From JBNRMR01 sp050942895 (lineage in GTDB: Bacteria; Bacillota; Clostridia; Christensenellales; UBA1750): a stretch of DNA of 64,000 bases. The notes under the pieces were generated by a model that saw only the letters and a program-made list of their open reading frames with translations, had not been told where the DNA came from and did not search any database. The translations under genes and the position numbers were made by a program. The stretch lies in NCBI GenBank assembly GCA_050942895.1, contig JBMNOE010000005.1, forward strand, positions 115,388 through 179,387. The letters are read 5' to 3'. This document shows, in pieces, positions 42,932 through 52,659 of this stretch. Positions within the stretch are counted from its first letter, which is position 1; the number at the start of each line of letters is the position of its first letter.

Positions 42932-45900
42932 TTGATACTCAAAAAATTGGAGATAAACGGCTTTAAGTCCTTTGCGGACAAGATCGACCTGAGCTTCGGA
43001 AGCGGCATCACGGGGATTGTCGGGCCGAACGGCAGCGGCAAGTCCAACGTGGCGGACGCCGTGCGCTGGGCTTTAGGCGAGCAAAGCGCAAAGCAGCTTC
43101 GCGGCGCAACCATGACGGACATAATATTCAACGGCACCGAAAAGCGCAGGCAGCAGCAGTACTGCGAGGTTTCGCTGACCTTTGACAACAGCGACAGGAC
43201 TGTCATAAGCGAATATGATGAAATAATGGTTACGCGCAGGGTCTACCGCAACGGCGACAGCGATTATTTCCTTAACAAAACATCTTGCAGGCTGAAGGAT
43301 ATCGTCAGCCTTTTCCATGATACGGGAATTGGCAAGGACGGCTATTCGCTGGTGGGACAGGGCAGGATCGATGAGATTCTCTCTTTGAAAAGCGAGGATA
43401 GGCGCTCCATTTTTGAGGAAGCGGCGGGAATAGTCAAGTATAAGACCCGCAAAACAGAGGCCGAGCGCAGGCTTGAGCACGCAATGAGGAACCTGACGCG
43501 CATTGAGGATATAATGGGCGAGCTGGAAAACTCGCTGGATCCCCTGAAAAGCCAGGCTGAAACGGCGCGCAAATATTTGCAGCTTTCGCAGACTCTAAGA
43601 GAGCTGGATCTGGCTTCATTTGCCCATCAATATAATAATTTCAACGAAAAGGCGGATGTCTTAAAGAAAGAGATAGAGCAGCTCAGCGAGGAAAACGACA
43701 GGGACGAGGCCCTTGAGAGGGAATACTCCGCCGCTCTGGAGGAGCTTGAGGAGGCCGCCGCGAAGTTCGACGGCGCTATTTCCGTTTGCCATGAGGATGT
43801 GATCGCCCTGACAAGGGAGCACGAGGCCGCATTCGGCGAGACGCAGCTTTTAAGCCAGCGCAGGGAAAGCCTTAAGGCCGATAAGGAGCGCATTGAAAAA
43901 GAAGCCGGCGATGCCAAGGCAAGGCTTGCGGCGCTGGAAATGCCCGAGGACGGTGACTTTTCCAGGCAACAGGCGCTTGAGCTGGAGCTGGAGAAATCCC
44001 GGGAAAGGCTTGGGTCGCTGGAAGAAAGAATAGAAGAAGCCCAGCGCAGTCTGGACAAGGACGAGGAGCTGCTGGAGGAAAAAAAGCGGGAGATGATAAG
44101 CTCCCTCAACCGCCTTTCAGATGTGAAGGCCGCCGTTTCGAGGATGACGGCCATGCGGGAAAGCGTTTTGAGCCGCATCGAAGCCGTGAAACAGCAAAAG
44201 GCCGAGCTTAAGCCGAAAACCCATGTGTTTTTTGAGGCGGCCGAGCAGGCGCGGCTCACGGGTGAGGCAGCCCTTGGCGAGTTTGAAAGGCTGAGCGCGC
44301 TTTTGAAGCAGTTAAACGGGAGACAACAGGCCCTGAGGGACGAGCTGACCCAGGCCTTCTCCGCCCAGGACAGGCTCACGGCGAAAGAGGCGGAGATCCA
44401 GTCGCGGCTAAAGCTCCTAAGGCAGATGCAGCAGGACTACGAGGGCTACAATCAGAGCGTCAAGGAGGTGCTGCGCTTTGCGGATTCCTCCGGCGACAGT
44501 TCCATCCATGGCGTAGTCGCCGGCATAATAAAAACGCCCAGAGAGATCGAAAGGGCTGTAGAGATGGCCCTCGGCGCGCAGGCTCAGAATATCGTCTGCG
44601 ACAGCGAGCAGGATGCCAAGAGGATGATTGAATTCCTGCGGAAGAACCGCTATGGGAGGGCAACTTTCCTTCCGATATCGGCGGTGAAGGGCAGGTCGCT
44701 CAATGCTCATGAAAGAAATCTGCTGCAGATGCCGGGCTGCATAGGCGTCGCCAGCCAGTTGATAGGCTATGAAAAGAAATACGCGGAAATAATTGAGAGC
44801 CTTTTGGGCAGGACGGTGGTCGCCAGTGATCTGGACAGCGGAATTGCCATAATGAAGGCGGCGGGGCATTCCTTCCGGCTGGTGACATTGGCGGGGGATG
44901 TGATGAACCCCGGCGGATCGATGACGGGCGGTTCCCTTCACACCCGCATGGTCAGCATACTTTCCCGCAAGCGGGAGATCGGCGAGGGTGAGGAGGAGCT
45001 GAAGCAGATAAACCTTCAAGGGGAGCAGTCTGCCGCCAGGATAAAGGAGGTTCAGCAGCAGCGGGAAGCCATGCGCGTGGATATAGCAGAGCTTTCAGAG
45101 CTGGTTCATCAGCAGGAGATCGCCTGCGCAAGGGATGCCGAGCGCCATGAAAACGCCGTAACGCGCCTTGCAGAGCATGAGGGAAATATTGCGCGGCTTG
45201 AAAGCGAGCTTTCCCAGCTTGAGCAGAGTAGGGCCGATATCGACGAAAAGCTCAGCAAGATGCAGGGCGAGGAAAACGGCGGCCATAGCGATAACACAGG
45301 TGTTCAGGCGGAAGTGGAGGCGCTTTCGGCCCTCGTTGGTGAAAAGAGGGCGCGGCTGGAGAGCCTGCGTGAGGAGCGCTCGGGGCTGAGGGTGCAGATG
45401 TCCGCCGTGGAGAACGATATCCGCCTGGCGCTAAGGGACGAGCAGCATCTTCAGGCGGAAAAAAAGCGCATAAGCGAGGCATTGGGTACGCTGAAAGCCC
45501 AGCTTGCATCGGCGCTTATTGCCATGCCGGCGGTAAAGGAGGAGCTTGCGGCGGCGGCGTCCAGGCTTGAAAAAGCGAAGGCGAAGCTGGATGAAAGCAC
45601 CGCCCGGCAGGAAATGCTTGAACATGAGCGGCTTAAAAAGCAGCAGGAGCAGCGCAGCCTGTCTGACAACATGACGCGCCTTAGAGTGGCTGCGCGGCAG
45701 GTGACGGAGAAAAAACACAGCGCTGAGCTGCGCCTTTCACGCATGGAAAGCGACCTGCAGGCAAGGACTGAGCGCATCTGGGAGGATTATTCCCTCACAT
45801 ATGCCGGTGCGCTGCCATTCCTGGCCGAGGGCTTCGACTTCGCCCAGGCGCAGAAGGATATCGAAAATATCCGGCGGGACATAAGAGCCATGGGCAGTGT

Positions 45901-46489
45901 GAACGTGGGCGCCATCGACGAATACCGCCAGGCATCGGAGCGCTATGACCAGCTTTCCACCCAAAAGGCGGACATTTTAACCGCTATGGACGATTTAAGC
46001 GGCATCATTAAAGATCTGGAAGGAAAGATGCAAAAGCAGTTCGTCCAGCAGTTTGAGCTGATGAACAAGAACTTCAGCACAACATTTTCAAGACTGTTTG
46101 GCGGCGGCCATGCGGAGCTTAAGCTCTCCGACAGCAGCGAGCCATTGACCTGCGGGATAGACATCGTGGCCCAGCCTCCGGGGAAAAAGCTGCAGCTTCT
46201 TTCGCTCCTTTCCGGCGGAGAAAGGGCGCTGACGGCAATCGCCATAATCTTTGCGATAATGATGCTGAAACCCGCACCTTTCTGCATACTGGACGAGATT
46301 GACGCCGCCCTGGACGAGGCGAATGTGATCAACTTCGCCAACTTTTTAAGCGATTTTTCAAAGGACACCCAGTTCATTGTGGTCACCCACAGGAAGGGCA
46401 CGATGGAAAGCTGCAACGGCCTTTATGGAATTTCAATGGAGGAAAAGGGCATTTCGAAGATAGTTTCAGTGAGCCTGGCGGAGGGATAG
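42932..46489 (+). CDS. smc: Chromosome segregation protein SMC
   Basis: 1185 residues, full-length. The N-terminal head has IVGPNGSGKSNVADAVRWALGEQ (Walker A); long coiled coils flank a hinge with GVVAGIIKTPREIERAVEMALGAQAQNIV and a Gly-rich end (NPGGSMTGGSLHTR); the C-terminal head has the ABC signature LLSGGERALTAIAIIFA and Walker B FCILDEIDAALDEANV. SMC loads at parS with ParB and organises the chromosome. Start is TTG 42932, preceded by AGGGA, because the family begins with MILKKLEINGFKSF. rnc and ftsY, often adjacent, are not here. Confidence 0.97.
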   Translation: MILKKLEINGFKSFADKIDLSFGSGITGIVGPNGSGKSNVADAVRWALGEQSAKQLRGATMTDIIFNGTEKRRQQQYCEVSLTFDNSDRTVISEYDEIMVTRRVYRNGDSDYFLNKTSCRLKDIVSLFHDTGIGKDGYSLVGQGRIDEILSLKSEDRRSIFEEAAGIVKYKTRKTEAERRLEHAMRNLTRIEDIMGELENSLDPLKSQAETARKYLQLSQTLRELDLASFAHQYNNFNEKADVLKKEIEQLSEENDRDEALEREYSAALEELEEAAAKFDGAISVCHEDVIALTREHEAAFGETQLLSQRRESLKADKERIEKEAGDAKARLAALEMPEDGDFSRQQALELELEKSRERLGSLEERIEEAQRSLDKDEELLEEKKREMISSLNRLSDVKAAVSRMTAMRESVLSRIEAVKQQKAELKPKTHVFFEAAEQARLTGEAALGEFERLSALLKQLNGRQQALRDELTQAFSAQDRLTAKEAEIQSRLKLLRQMQQDYEGYNQSVKEVLRFADSSGDSSIHGVVAGIIKTPREIERAVEMALGAQAQNIVCDSEQDAKRMIEFLRKNRYGRATFLPISAVKGRSLNAHERNLLQMPGCIGVASQLIGYEKKYAEIIESLLGRTVVASDLDSGIAIMKAAGHSFRLVTLAGDVMNPGGSMTGGSLHTRMVSILSRKREIGEGEEELKQINLQGEQSAARIKEVQQQREAMRVDIAELSELVHQQEIACARDAERHENAVTRLAEHEGNIARLESELSQLEQSRADIDEKLSKMQGEENGGHSDNTGVQAEVEALSALVGEKRARLESLREERSGLRVQMSAVENDIRLALRDEQHLQAEKKRISEALGTLKAQLASALIAMPAVKEELAAAASRLEKAKAKLDESTARQEMLEHERLKKQQEQRSLSDNMTRLRVAARQVTEKKHSAELRLSRMESDLQARTERIWEDYSLTYAGALPFLAEGFDFAQAQKDIENIRRDIRAMGSVNVGAIDEYRQASERYDQLSTQKADILTAMDDLSGIIKDLEGKMQKQFVQQFELMNKNFSTTFSRLFGGGHAELKLSDSSEPLTCGIDIVAQPPGKKLQLLSLLSGGERALTAIAIIFAIMMLKPAPFCILDEIDAALDEANVINFANFLSDFSKDTQFIVVTHRKGTMESCNGLYGISMEEKGISKIVSVSLAEG

Positions 46490-46540
46490 TGCGGCGCGGC
46501 AATGCGGCGCGAAAGTCGGGCAAGGGCCTTATACAGCATA

Positions 46541-46570
46541 AAACGGACGCTTTAGGCGCCCGTTTCATTT
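46541..46570 (+). terminator. Terminator of smc
   Basis: AAACGGACGC (46541-46550) pairs with GCGCCCGTTT (46556-46565) with one mismatch, followed by CATTTT. Confidence 0.7.
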
Positions 46571-46591
46571 TCATGTTTTATGGTGTGGGAA

Positions 46592-47171
46592 TCAACAGAT
46601 GCCATCCCTGAGGATGGCCGACACATAACCATGCTCATAGTTTACGTCGATGATCAGCGCTCATACCGCGCACCGGCCGGGTTATTGCTCCATCCGATGG
46701 TCGCCCACAAGATTTCCTGCTTTAAAAACGCATCGTAAAGCTGCTAAAAATTCTTCTTTTTGGAGCAGGGTATTTCCTTGCTTTCAAACAGGGCGGCGAT
46801 GTCCGTGAGGGCCTGTATGGTCGTCTCCCTTGAATCGAAATTTAAATTATAGCCTCCTTCAACCAGCTTGCCCGGGCAATCGCATAGACAAACGCTGAGT
46901 CTTCCGCCGGAATGAAGGCGAAGGGACTTCCCCTTTTTTGGGCAAGATAGTCGTTCTGCTCCAGGGAGGCGACCCCGCCATGTCGGCTCAGGCTTTGATG
47001 CAGCTCATCGGCAGGAATTCCCATGGGGTATTATCCGTCAAAAAGACAGCTTTTGCCTGCCACGGTGAGCGCATAGAATTTTTGCCTGCCGTCAGAGCTG
47101 CCGGTCAACAGCAGGCAGACAAGCAGCGCGCAGAAGATGGATAAAAAGTTTTTCTTACTGACATCGCGCAT
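46592..47171 (-). pseudogene. Decayed gene for a secreted or lipoprotein-like product
   Basis: On the minus strand an ATG at 47171 (AGGAT 7 nt upstream) opens a signal-peptide-like start, KKNFLSIFCALLVCLLLTGSSDG, where a lipobox Cys may have been lost (TGS). The frame stops after about 45 codons. Coding-like text then resumes in other frames: MGIPADELHQSLSRHG with FAFIPAEDSAFVYAIARAS, then GGYNLNFDSRETTIQALTD, LYDAFLKQEILWATIGWSN and finally LIIDVNYEHGYVSAIL up to 46592. At least three frame breaks or stops separate them. Family not recognised; a solute-binding lipoprotein is one guess. Confidence 0.6.
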
Positions 47172-47262
47172 AATCAATATCCTGTTTAAAGGCCGCTTAG
47201 ATATACTACCTACACGATTTATATGTGTAAAATGGGCGGTTTTGTGGATATAATACGGTATG

Positions 47263-47418
47263 ATAAGTTTAGCAATTTCCGAAGGAAAACGCGGGTTGGC
47301 GGGGAATATCCGTCATTTACACGCCGACAAACATGGTGTGATAAGTTTAGCAATTTCCGAAGGAAATCGCGGGTTGGCGGGGAATACCCGTCATTTACAC
47401 GCCGACAAACATGGTATG
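47263..47418. repeat. 78-bp direct tandem duplication with promoter-like ends
   Basis: Two copies, 47263-47340 and 47341-47418, differ at about three positions. Each has CAATTTCCGAAGGAAA, GGTTGGCGGGGAATA, TCATTTACACGCCGACAAAC and ends in TGGTATGATA or TGGTGTGATA. The end resembles an extended -10 (TGGTATGAT) with a TTTACA 15 nt upstream. Because 78 is a multiple of 3, an open frame runs through it, but I do not call it a gene. 47430-47570 has no supported gene. Confidence 0.85.
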
Positions 47419-47570
47419 ATATTTATTTGGATTTGACACTTCGCAGCGAAACCCCTCGTTATTTTAGCATCGGTAAAAAATATTATATGAAGGTTGCCGG
47501 CGGCCGTTTCTTCGGCATGCCTATCCGAGATATTGCCGTGCAAATGGCGAATCAAGCCTGTGAGGGAAGG

Positions 47571-48458
47571 CTAAGAGAGGTTCAGAAGATCGTCCACGAA
47601 GCACTGGGCGGCAAAGGAAAGGCTGATATTTCGCATTGTGGCAAGGCCGATATGGCGGGTGGGAATCGGCGGGCTTATGCCGATCTCGAAAAGCTCATTG
47701 CTGTCCAGCTCTTTTTGGACGAATTGCTTTGTGACGCCCGCCACTCCCAGACCGATTCTCGCGAAGTCCGCCAGCACATCATGGCTGCCCAGCTCAATGA
47801 CGGGCTGAAGCGTCACGCCCGCCTTCAGGGCCTGGTCGTCCAGATAGCGGCGGGAATTGCTGGCTTTCTCCAGAAGCAGCAGGGGAAGGCGGCTTAGTTC
47901 CTCCCAGGAAAGGGTGCTGCCGGCAAGGCGGCGGAATTTTTCCCCGCAGACAAAGCCGTCGCTTACCCGGTAACAGGAGCGCACCACCACGCCCTCAGCC
48001 GCTATGGGCATGTTCAAAAAGGCGATGTCCACCTGGCCGGCGCGCAGCAGCTCCAGCGATTCAAAAGAGGTTCTGTTGGTGACGCTGATGTTTATATCCG
48101 GGTATTTCTTGTGATACTTATCAAGCTCTGCCAAAAGATAATGCTTGCACAGGGTGTCGCTGGCGCCTATGCGAATTTCACCGCCGGCAAGGGTTTTAAG
48201 CTGGTTGATGTGCAGCTCGCCTGCCTCGATCAATCCGCAGGCCTGGTCGATATATCCGTAAAGAGCTTCGCCCTCGGCTGTCAGGGTTATTCCCCGGGAA
48301 TTGCGCAGGAACAGGGCGACGCCCAGCCTGTCCTCAAGCTGTTTTATGGCCTGACTTACCGCCGGCTGTGAGATGTAAAGCTGGCCCGCCGCCTTTGAAA
48401 GGCTTCCCGCCTTTGCCGACACTCTGAAAACCCTGTATAGATCGAAGCTCACCTTCAT
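47571..48458 (-). CDS. LysR-family transcriptional regulator
   Basis: 295 residues. The N-terminal winged helix-turn-helix reads LYRVFRVSAKAGSLSKAAGQLYISQPAVSQAIKQLEDRLGVALFLRNSRGITLTAEGE, the classic LysR start. The effector domain follows (IRIGASDTLCKHYLLAELDKYHKKYPDINISV). It is divergent from the CofE-like gene and likely regulates it from the 113-nt spacer. The ligand is unknown. Confidence 0.93.
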   Translation of the reverse strand: MKVSFDLYRVFRVSAKAGSLSKAAGQLYISQPAVSQAIKQLEDRLGVALFLRNSRGITLTAEGEALYGYIDQACGLIEAGELHINQLKTLAGGEIRIGASDTLCKHYLLAELDKYHKKYPDINISVTNRTSFESLELLRAGQVDIAFLNMPIAAEGVVVRSCYRVSDGFVCGEKFRRLAGSTLSWEELSRLPLLLLEKASNSRRYLDDQALKAGVTLQPVIELGSHDVLADFARIGLGVAGVTKQFVQKELDSNELFEIGISPPIPTRHIGLATMRNISLSFAAQCFVDDLLNLS

Positions 48459-48498
48459 GATATAACCACACCTTATAATAGTATGCGCACATTGGTAT

Positions 48499-48527
48499 TT
48501 TACTTATGCGGATATTTTGATTATAAT
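48499..48527 (+). promoter_or_regulatory. Promoter of the CofE-like gene
   Basis: TTTACT at 48499 and TATAAT at 48522 with a 17-bp spacer, 45 bp before the start codon and within reach of the divergent LysR gene. Confidence 0.6.
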
Positions 48528-48571
48528 ATAGATGGCTTTAAAATGCACTATTTTTTTGAGGTTTGGTGATT

Positions 48572-49750
48572 ATGAGAACAATTGGAACGAAAGCCATGGG
48601 AATTAGGACGCCGATCATACGCGAGGGAGATGATCTGGTTGAAATTGTAAAGAACTCCCTTCTGGAAGCGGAAAAATATGACGGCGTTTCATTCAGTGAC
48701 AGGGATATCGTGGGGATAACCGAAGCTGTGGTGGCAAGGGCTCAGGGCAATTACGCCAACCTTCAGCAGATTGCTGCGGATGTGAGGGGAAAGATTCCCC
48801 AAGGAACGGTGGGCGTTGTGTTTCCGATACTCAGCCGCAACCGCTTTTCGATGCTGCTAAAGGGCATCGCCATGGGGGCGGACAGGGTGGTGGTGCAGCT
48901 CAGCTATCCGGCGGATGAGGTGGGAAATGAGCTTATCAGCCGTGATATGCTGTATGAAAAGGAGATAGACCCCTATTCAACGCTGATGACGGAAGGGGAA
49001 TTCCGCTCAGTCTTTGGCAATGAAACTGTGCATAAGTTTACAGGCATTGACTATATTGAGTACTACAAGAGCCTTAACCCCAATATTGAGATAATCCTCG
49101 GCAATGATCCGCGCCACATACTCAAGTATACAAAGCAGGTTATCTGCGCGGATATCCACTCCAGGAAGCATACCGAAAGAGTGCTTAAGCGCGCCGGTGC
49201 GGATATCGTCCTCGGGCTGGATGACTTTCTTTCAAAGCCTGTTCTCGGCAGCGGCTTCAACGAAGAATACGGCCTTTTAGGCTCGAACAAGGCCAGCGAG
49301 GACAGGGTGAAGCTCTTTCCCAGGGGCTGCGATGATATCGTCACCAGGCTTGCTCGGGCGCTTAAAGAGGCCACCGGCAAGGAGTTTGAGGTGCTGATAT
49401 ACGGCGACGGCGGGTTCAAGGATCCTGTGGGCGGCATATGGGAGCTGGCTGATCCGGTGATTTCGCCGGCATTCACTCCGGGCCTTGCCGGAACTCCCAA
49501 CGAGATAAAGCTTAAGTATATCGCCGACAACAAGTTTGCCCAATTAAAGGGCGAGGAGGCACGCCGGGCAATCGTCGAGGAAATAAAGAAAAAAAGCGTT
49601 TCCCTTTACGGCAAGGCGGAAAGCGAGGGCACCACGCCCCGCCAGATCACCGATCTTCTGGGCTCCCTTTGCGATCTGATCAGCGGCTCCGGCGACAAAG
49701 GCACGCCCGTGGTCTTGATACAGGGCTATTTTGACAACTACGCCAGCTAG
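48572..49750 (+). CDS. Coenzyme F420-0:L-glutamate ligase-like protein (CofE family)
   Basis: 392 residues. The opening MRTIGTKAMGIRTPIIREGDDLVEIV, the ITEAVVARAQGNYA loop and the late DPVGGIWELADPVISPAFTPGL segment match the F420_ligase family. CofE adds glutamates to F420. Clostridia of this kind are not known to make F420, and no cof or fbi genes are nearby, so this belongs to the stand-alone CofE-like branch of unknown substrate. GAGGT lies 9 nt before ATG 48572; upstream TTG/GTG codons are less likely. Confidence 0.85.
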   Translation: MRTIGTKAMGIRTPIIREGDDLVEIVKNSLLEAEKYDGVSFSDRDIVGITEAVVARAQGNYANLQQIAADVRGKIPQGTVGVVFPILSRNRFSMLLKGIAMGADRVVVQLSYPADEVGNELISRDMLYEKEIDPYSTLMTEGEFRSVFGNETVHKFTGIDYIEYYKSLNPNIEIILGNDPRHILKYTKQVICADIHSRKHTERVLKRAGADIVLGLDDFLSKPVLGSGFNEEYGLLGSNKASEDRVKLFPRGCDDIVTRLARALKEATGKEFEVLIYGDGGFKDPVGGIWELADPVISPAFTPGLAGTPNEIKLKYIADNKFAQLKGEEARRAIVEEIKKKSVSLYGKAESEGTTPRQITDLLGSLCDLISGSGDKGTPVVLIQGYFDNYAS

Positions 49751-49836
49751 TTTGCCAGCTTATTTTGGCCGGCGCCGAAGGAGCATACCCTTTTGCAGGG
49801 TATAGAGGCACAATGATAATAATAAAATGAGAATAA

Positions 49837-49879
49837 AAAACATGGCAAGGTTTTTCTGTATTTCACCCTGCCATGTTTT
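49837..49879. terminator. Bidirectional terminator between the CofE-like gene and tatD
   Basis: AAAACATGGCA (49837-49847) pairs with TGCCATGTTTT (49869-49879). Both flanks give a U run in the corresponding direction. Confidence 0.8.
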
Positions 49880-49889
49880 GCTTTATCAG

Positions 49890-50684
49890 CTATTCGATAC
49901 CGAAAAAGCGTTTTCCGTTTTCGTGTGTATAAGCGCAGACATCCTCATAGCTCTCCCCGCGGATATCTGCCACCGCCTGAGCCACCTTCGCCACGAAGGC
50001 AGGCTCATTGCGCTTGCCGCGGTAGGGTACAGGCGCAAGATAGGGGCAGTCGGTTTCGATCATCAGCCTGTCCTTGGGCACCGCCTTCACAGCCTCCAGT
50101 ATTTTTGACGCATTTTTAAACGTTATAACCCCGGTAAAGGATATGCTGCAGCCAAGCTTCACATATTCTCTTGCCATTTCGGCGCTGCCGCTGTAGCAAT
50201 GCAGCAATGTTTTGGGGAGTCCATTTTTATCCGCGCGGCTCTTAAGCAGGGCAAAGGTATCGCCGTGGGAATCGCGCACATGCAGCACACAGGGCTTGCC
50301 GATGTCGAAGGCGGCGTCAAGCTGTGCTTCAAAGCATTCCCTTTGGGCGCTTCTGTCGGAAAAATCGTAGTAATAATCCAGCCCGATTTCGCCCCAGGCT
50401 CTGACTTTGGGATGCTCCATCATCTTTTTCAAAACATCGATATCCCCCGGGCGCATATCCTTGGCCTCGTGGGGGTGAATGCCGCAGACTGCATAAAGCC
50501 CTTTATGCTTTTCCGCCAAAGCTATGCATTCCTTGGATGATTGAACATCGTCGCCCACGGTCATGCAAAGGTCAACGCCGGCTTGCGCCATGGCAGCGAT
50601 GACTTCCTGCCGGTCGCCGTCAAACTTGGGATGGGTCAGATGGGCATGAGTATCAAAAAGCCTTTCCTTTTCCCCGGCCATCAT
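49890..50684 (-). CDS. tatD: TatD-family hydrolase
   Basis: 264 residues. Metal-binding motifs: FDTHAHLTHPKFDGDR at the N-terminus, CGIHPHEAKD, WGEIGLDYYYDFS, VLHVRDSHGDTF, TLLHCYSGS and MIETDCPYLAPVPYRGKRNEP. TatD is a divalent-metal DNase linked to DNA repair and apoptosis-like DNA degradation. It overlaps metG by 4 bp (ATGA), a common order. Confidence 0.95.
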   Translation of the reverse strand: MMAGEKERLFDTHAHLTHPKFDGDRQEVIAAMAQAGVDLCMTVGDDVQSSKECIALAEKHKGLYAVCGIHPHEAKDMRPGDIDVLKKMMEHPKVRAWGEIGLDYYYDFSDRSAQRECFEAQLDAAFDIGKPCVLHVRDSHGDTFALLKSRADKNGLPKTLLHCYSGSAEMAREYVKLGCSISFTGVITFKNASKILEAVKAVPKDRLMIETDCPYLAPVPYRGKRNEPAFVAKVAQAVADIRGESYEDVCAYTHENGKRFFGIE

Positions 50685-52642
50685 CGCACCTCACAGCCGT
50701 GGGGGAAGCCTCCCTCGGGTGAGACGATTCTTAAATTGCCCTCGCTGTCCTCCGCGCAGAGTATCATCCCCTGGGACAAAACGCCCCGCAGCTTAACCGG
50801 CTTCAGGTTTGCCACCAGCACCACGGCCTTGCCAATCATTTCCTCCGGAGAATAATACTGGGCGATGCCGGAAACCACAGTGCGCTCGTCCTGGCCCACT
50901 TTCACTGTGAGTTTCAGCAGCTTGTCTGACTTCTTCACGGCTTCGCAGGCGGTGACAAGGCCGGTCAGAAGCTGAACCTTGGCAAAATCGTCGATGGTTA
51001 TCTCCGGCTTTTCCTCCGGCTTTTCTTCTGTCTTTTCCGCGCCAGAGGCAGGGGCATTCTCGTCGGAGGGCTTGGCCTCAAGGGATTCCAGCTCCTTAGC
51101 GATGTCTATCCTGGGGAACATTGCAGCTTCTTTTGAAACTTTTGCGCCGGCGCTTTCCTTGCCGAACTCCTGCACAGACTGCCATGTTTTCTTGCTTTCG
51201 TCCGGTATGCCAAGCTGGCGGAATATGATATCGGGCGTTGCAGGCATGAAGGGGGCTATGTGAACCGCCACAATCCTCAGGCATTCATGCAAAGTGTAAA
51301 GCACTGTTGAAAGCCTTCTGCGGCCTTCTTCGCTGTTGGCCAAAATCCAGGGGGTGGTGACGTCGATGTATTTGTTGCAGCTTCCGATCAGCTGCCAGAC
51401 CTGCGCAAGGGCGTCGGAGAACTGGAGCTTGTTCATCAGCTCCTCAAAGCTTTCGTGAAGGCTGCCCGCCTTCTGCCAAAGCTCTCTGTCCACTTCCTCC
51501 ACATCGCCGATTGGCGGCAGCTTACCGCCGTAATATTTCTCTATCATGGCGACAGTCCTTGAAAGCAGGTTGCCCAGGTCATTTGCAAGGTCTGAATTTA
51601 TGCGGCTTAAGAGCGCTTCGTTGGAGAAATGCCCGTCTGAGCCGAAAGCGATCTCCCTCATTAAAAAGTAGCGGATGGCGTCGGTGCCGTAGCGGTTGCA
51701 GAGCACAACCGGGTCAACCACATTGCCCTTGCTCTTGCTCATCTTGCCGCCTTCGAGTATCAGCCAGCCATGGCCAAAAACCTGCTTGGGAAGGGGCAGA
51801 CCCAAAGCGTGCAGAACTATGGGCCATATTATCGCATGGAAGCGGACGATCTCCTTGCCCACCACATGGATATCCGCAGGCCAGTATTTCTTGAACTTTG
51901 TGTCGTCATCGCTGCCATAACCCAGAGCGGTTATGTAGTTTGAAAGGGCGTCAATCCACACATATATCACATGCTTTTCGTTAAAAGGCACGGGTATGCC
52001 CCACTTGAAGCTTGTCCTTGAAACGCACAGATCCTCCAGGCCGGGCAGCAGGAAATTGTTTAGCATCTCGTTGACGCGGCTCTGTGGCTGTAGGAACTCG
52101 GGGTTGTCCCTCATGTGCTGTATCAGCCAGTCGGCATACTTTGAAAGGCGCAGGAAATAGCCCTCCTCCTTGGTCATTTCCACATGGCGGCCGCAGTCGG
52201 GGCAGTTGCCGTCCTTTAGCTGGCTGTCAGTCCAGAAGGATTCGCAGGGGGTGCAGTACCAGCCCTCGTATTCGCTCAGGTATATATCGCCCTGGTCGTA
52301 TAGCTGTTGGAATATCTTCTGAACCGCCTTTTCGTGGCGGGGCTCGGTGGTGCGGATGAAGTCGTCATACTGGACGTTCATCAGGCTCCAAAGCTCTTTT
52401 ATGCCTTTTACAATATTGTCCACATATTCAAGGGGCGTGGTGCCTTTTTCCGCAGCCCTCAGCTCTATCTTCTGGCCATGCTCATCCGTGCCGGTCAGAA
52501 ACATGACATCATGGCCCGTCATGCGCTTAAAGCGGGCCATAGTGTCCGTGGCGACGGTGCAATAGGCATGGCCTATGTGAAGATTATCGCTGGGGTAATA
52601 TATGGGCGTTGTGATGTAAAAAGTCCCTTTTGTGCTTGCCAT
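50681..52642 (-). CDS. metG: Methionyl-tRNA synthetase
   Basis: 653 residues. Class I signatures: YPSDNLHIGHAYCTV (HIGH) and GGKMSKSKGNVVDP (KMSKS). A zinc knuckle sits between them with two Cys pairs, CTPC and CPDC. The C-terminal tRNA-binding domain (about 540-653) follows an acidic linker. AAAGGAG precedes ATG 52642. A Met-specific T-box controls it. Confidence 0.97.
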   Translation of the reverse strand: MASTKGTFYITTPIYYPSDNLHIGHAYCTVATDTMARFKRMTGHDVMFLTGTDEHGQKIELRAAEKGTTPLEYVDNIVKGIKELWSLMNVQYDDFIRTTEPRHEKAVQKIFQQLYDQGDIYLSEYEGWYCTPCESFWTDSQLKDGNCPDCGRHVEMTKEEGYFLRLSKYADWLIQHMRDNPEFLQPQSRVNEMLNNFLLPGLEDLCVSRTSFKWGIPVPFNEKHVIYVWIDALSNYITALGYGSDDDTKFKKYWPADIHVVGKEIVRFHAIIWPIVLHALGLPLPKQVFGHGWLILEGGKMSKSKGNVVDPVVLCNRYGTDAIRYFLMREIAFGSDGHFSNEALLSRINSDLANDLGNLLSRTVAMIEKYYGGKLPPIGDVEEVDRELWQKAGSLHESFEELMNKLQFSDALAQVWQLIGSCNKYIDVTTPWILANSEEGRRRLSTVLYTLHECLRIVAVHIAPFMPATPDIIFRQLGIPDESKKTWQSVQEFGKESAGAKVSKEAAMFPRIDIAKELESLEAKPSDENAPASGAEKTEEKPEEKPEITIDDFAKVQLLTGLVTACEAVKKSDKLLKLTVKVGQDERTVVSGIAQYYSPEEMIGKAVVLVANLKPVKLRGVLSQGMILCAEDSEGNLRIVSPEGGFPHGCEVR

Positions 52643-52659
52643 TTTGCGCTCCTTTCAAG

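Noticed and set aside
46938..47144. Plus-strand 68-codon frame in the decayed gene region
   Set aside because: It lies antisense to the remnant and shows no ribosome site.
47433..47464. TTGACA promoter after the 78-bp repeats
   Set aside because: No -10 hexamer at 16-18 bp; the nearest is 20 bp away, and no gene follows on this strand.
47223..47897. Plus-strand 224-codon frame with 26-residue repeats
   Set aside because: The repeats follow from the 78-bp duplication and the second half is antisense to the LysR gene.
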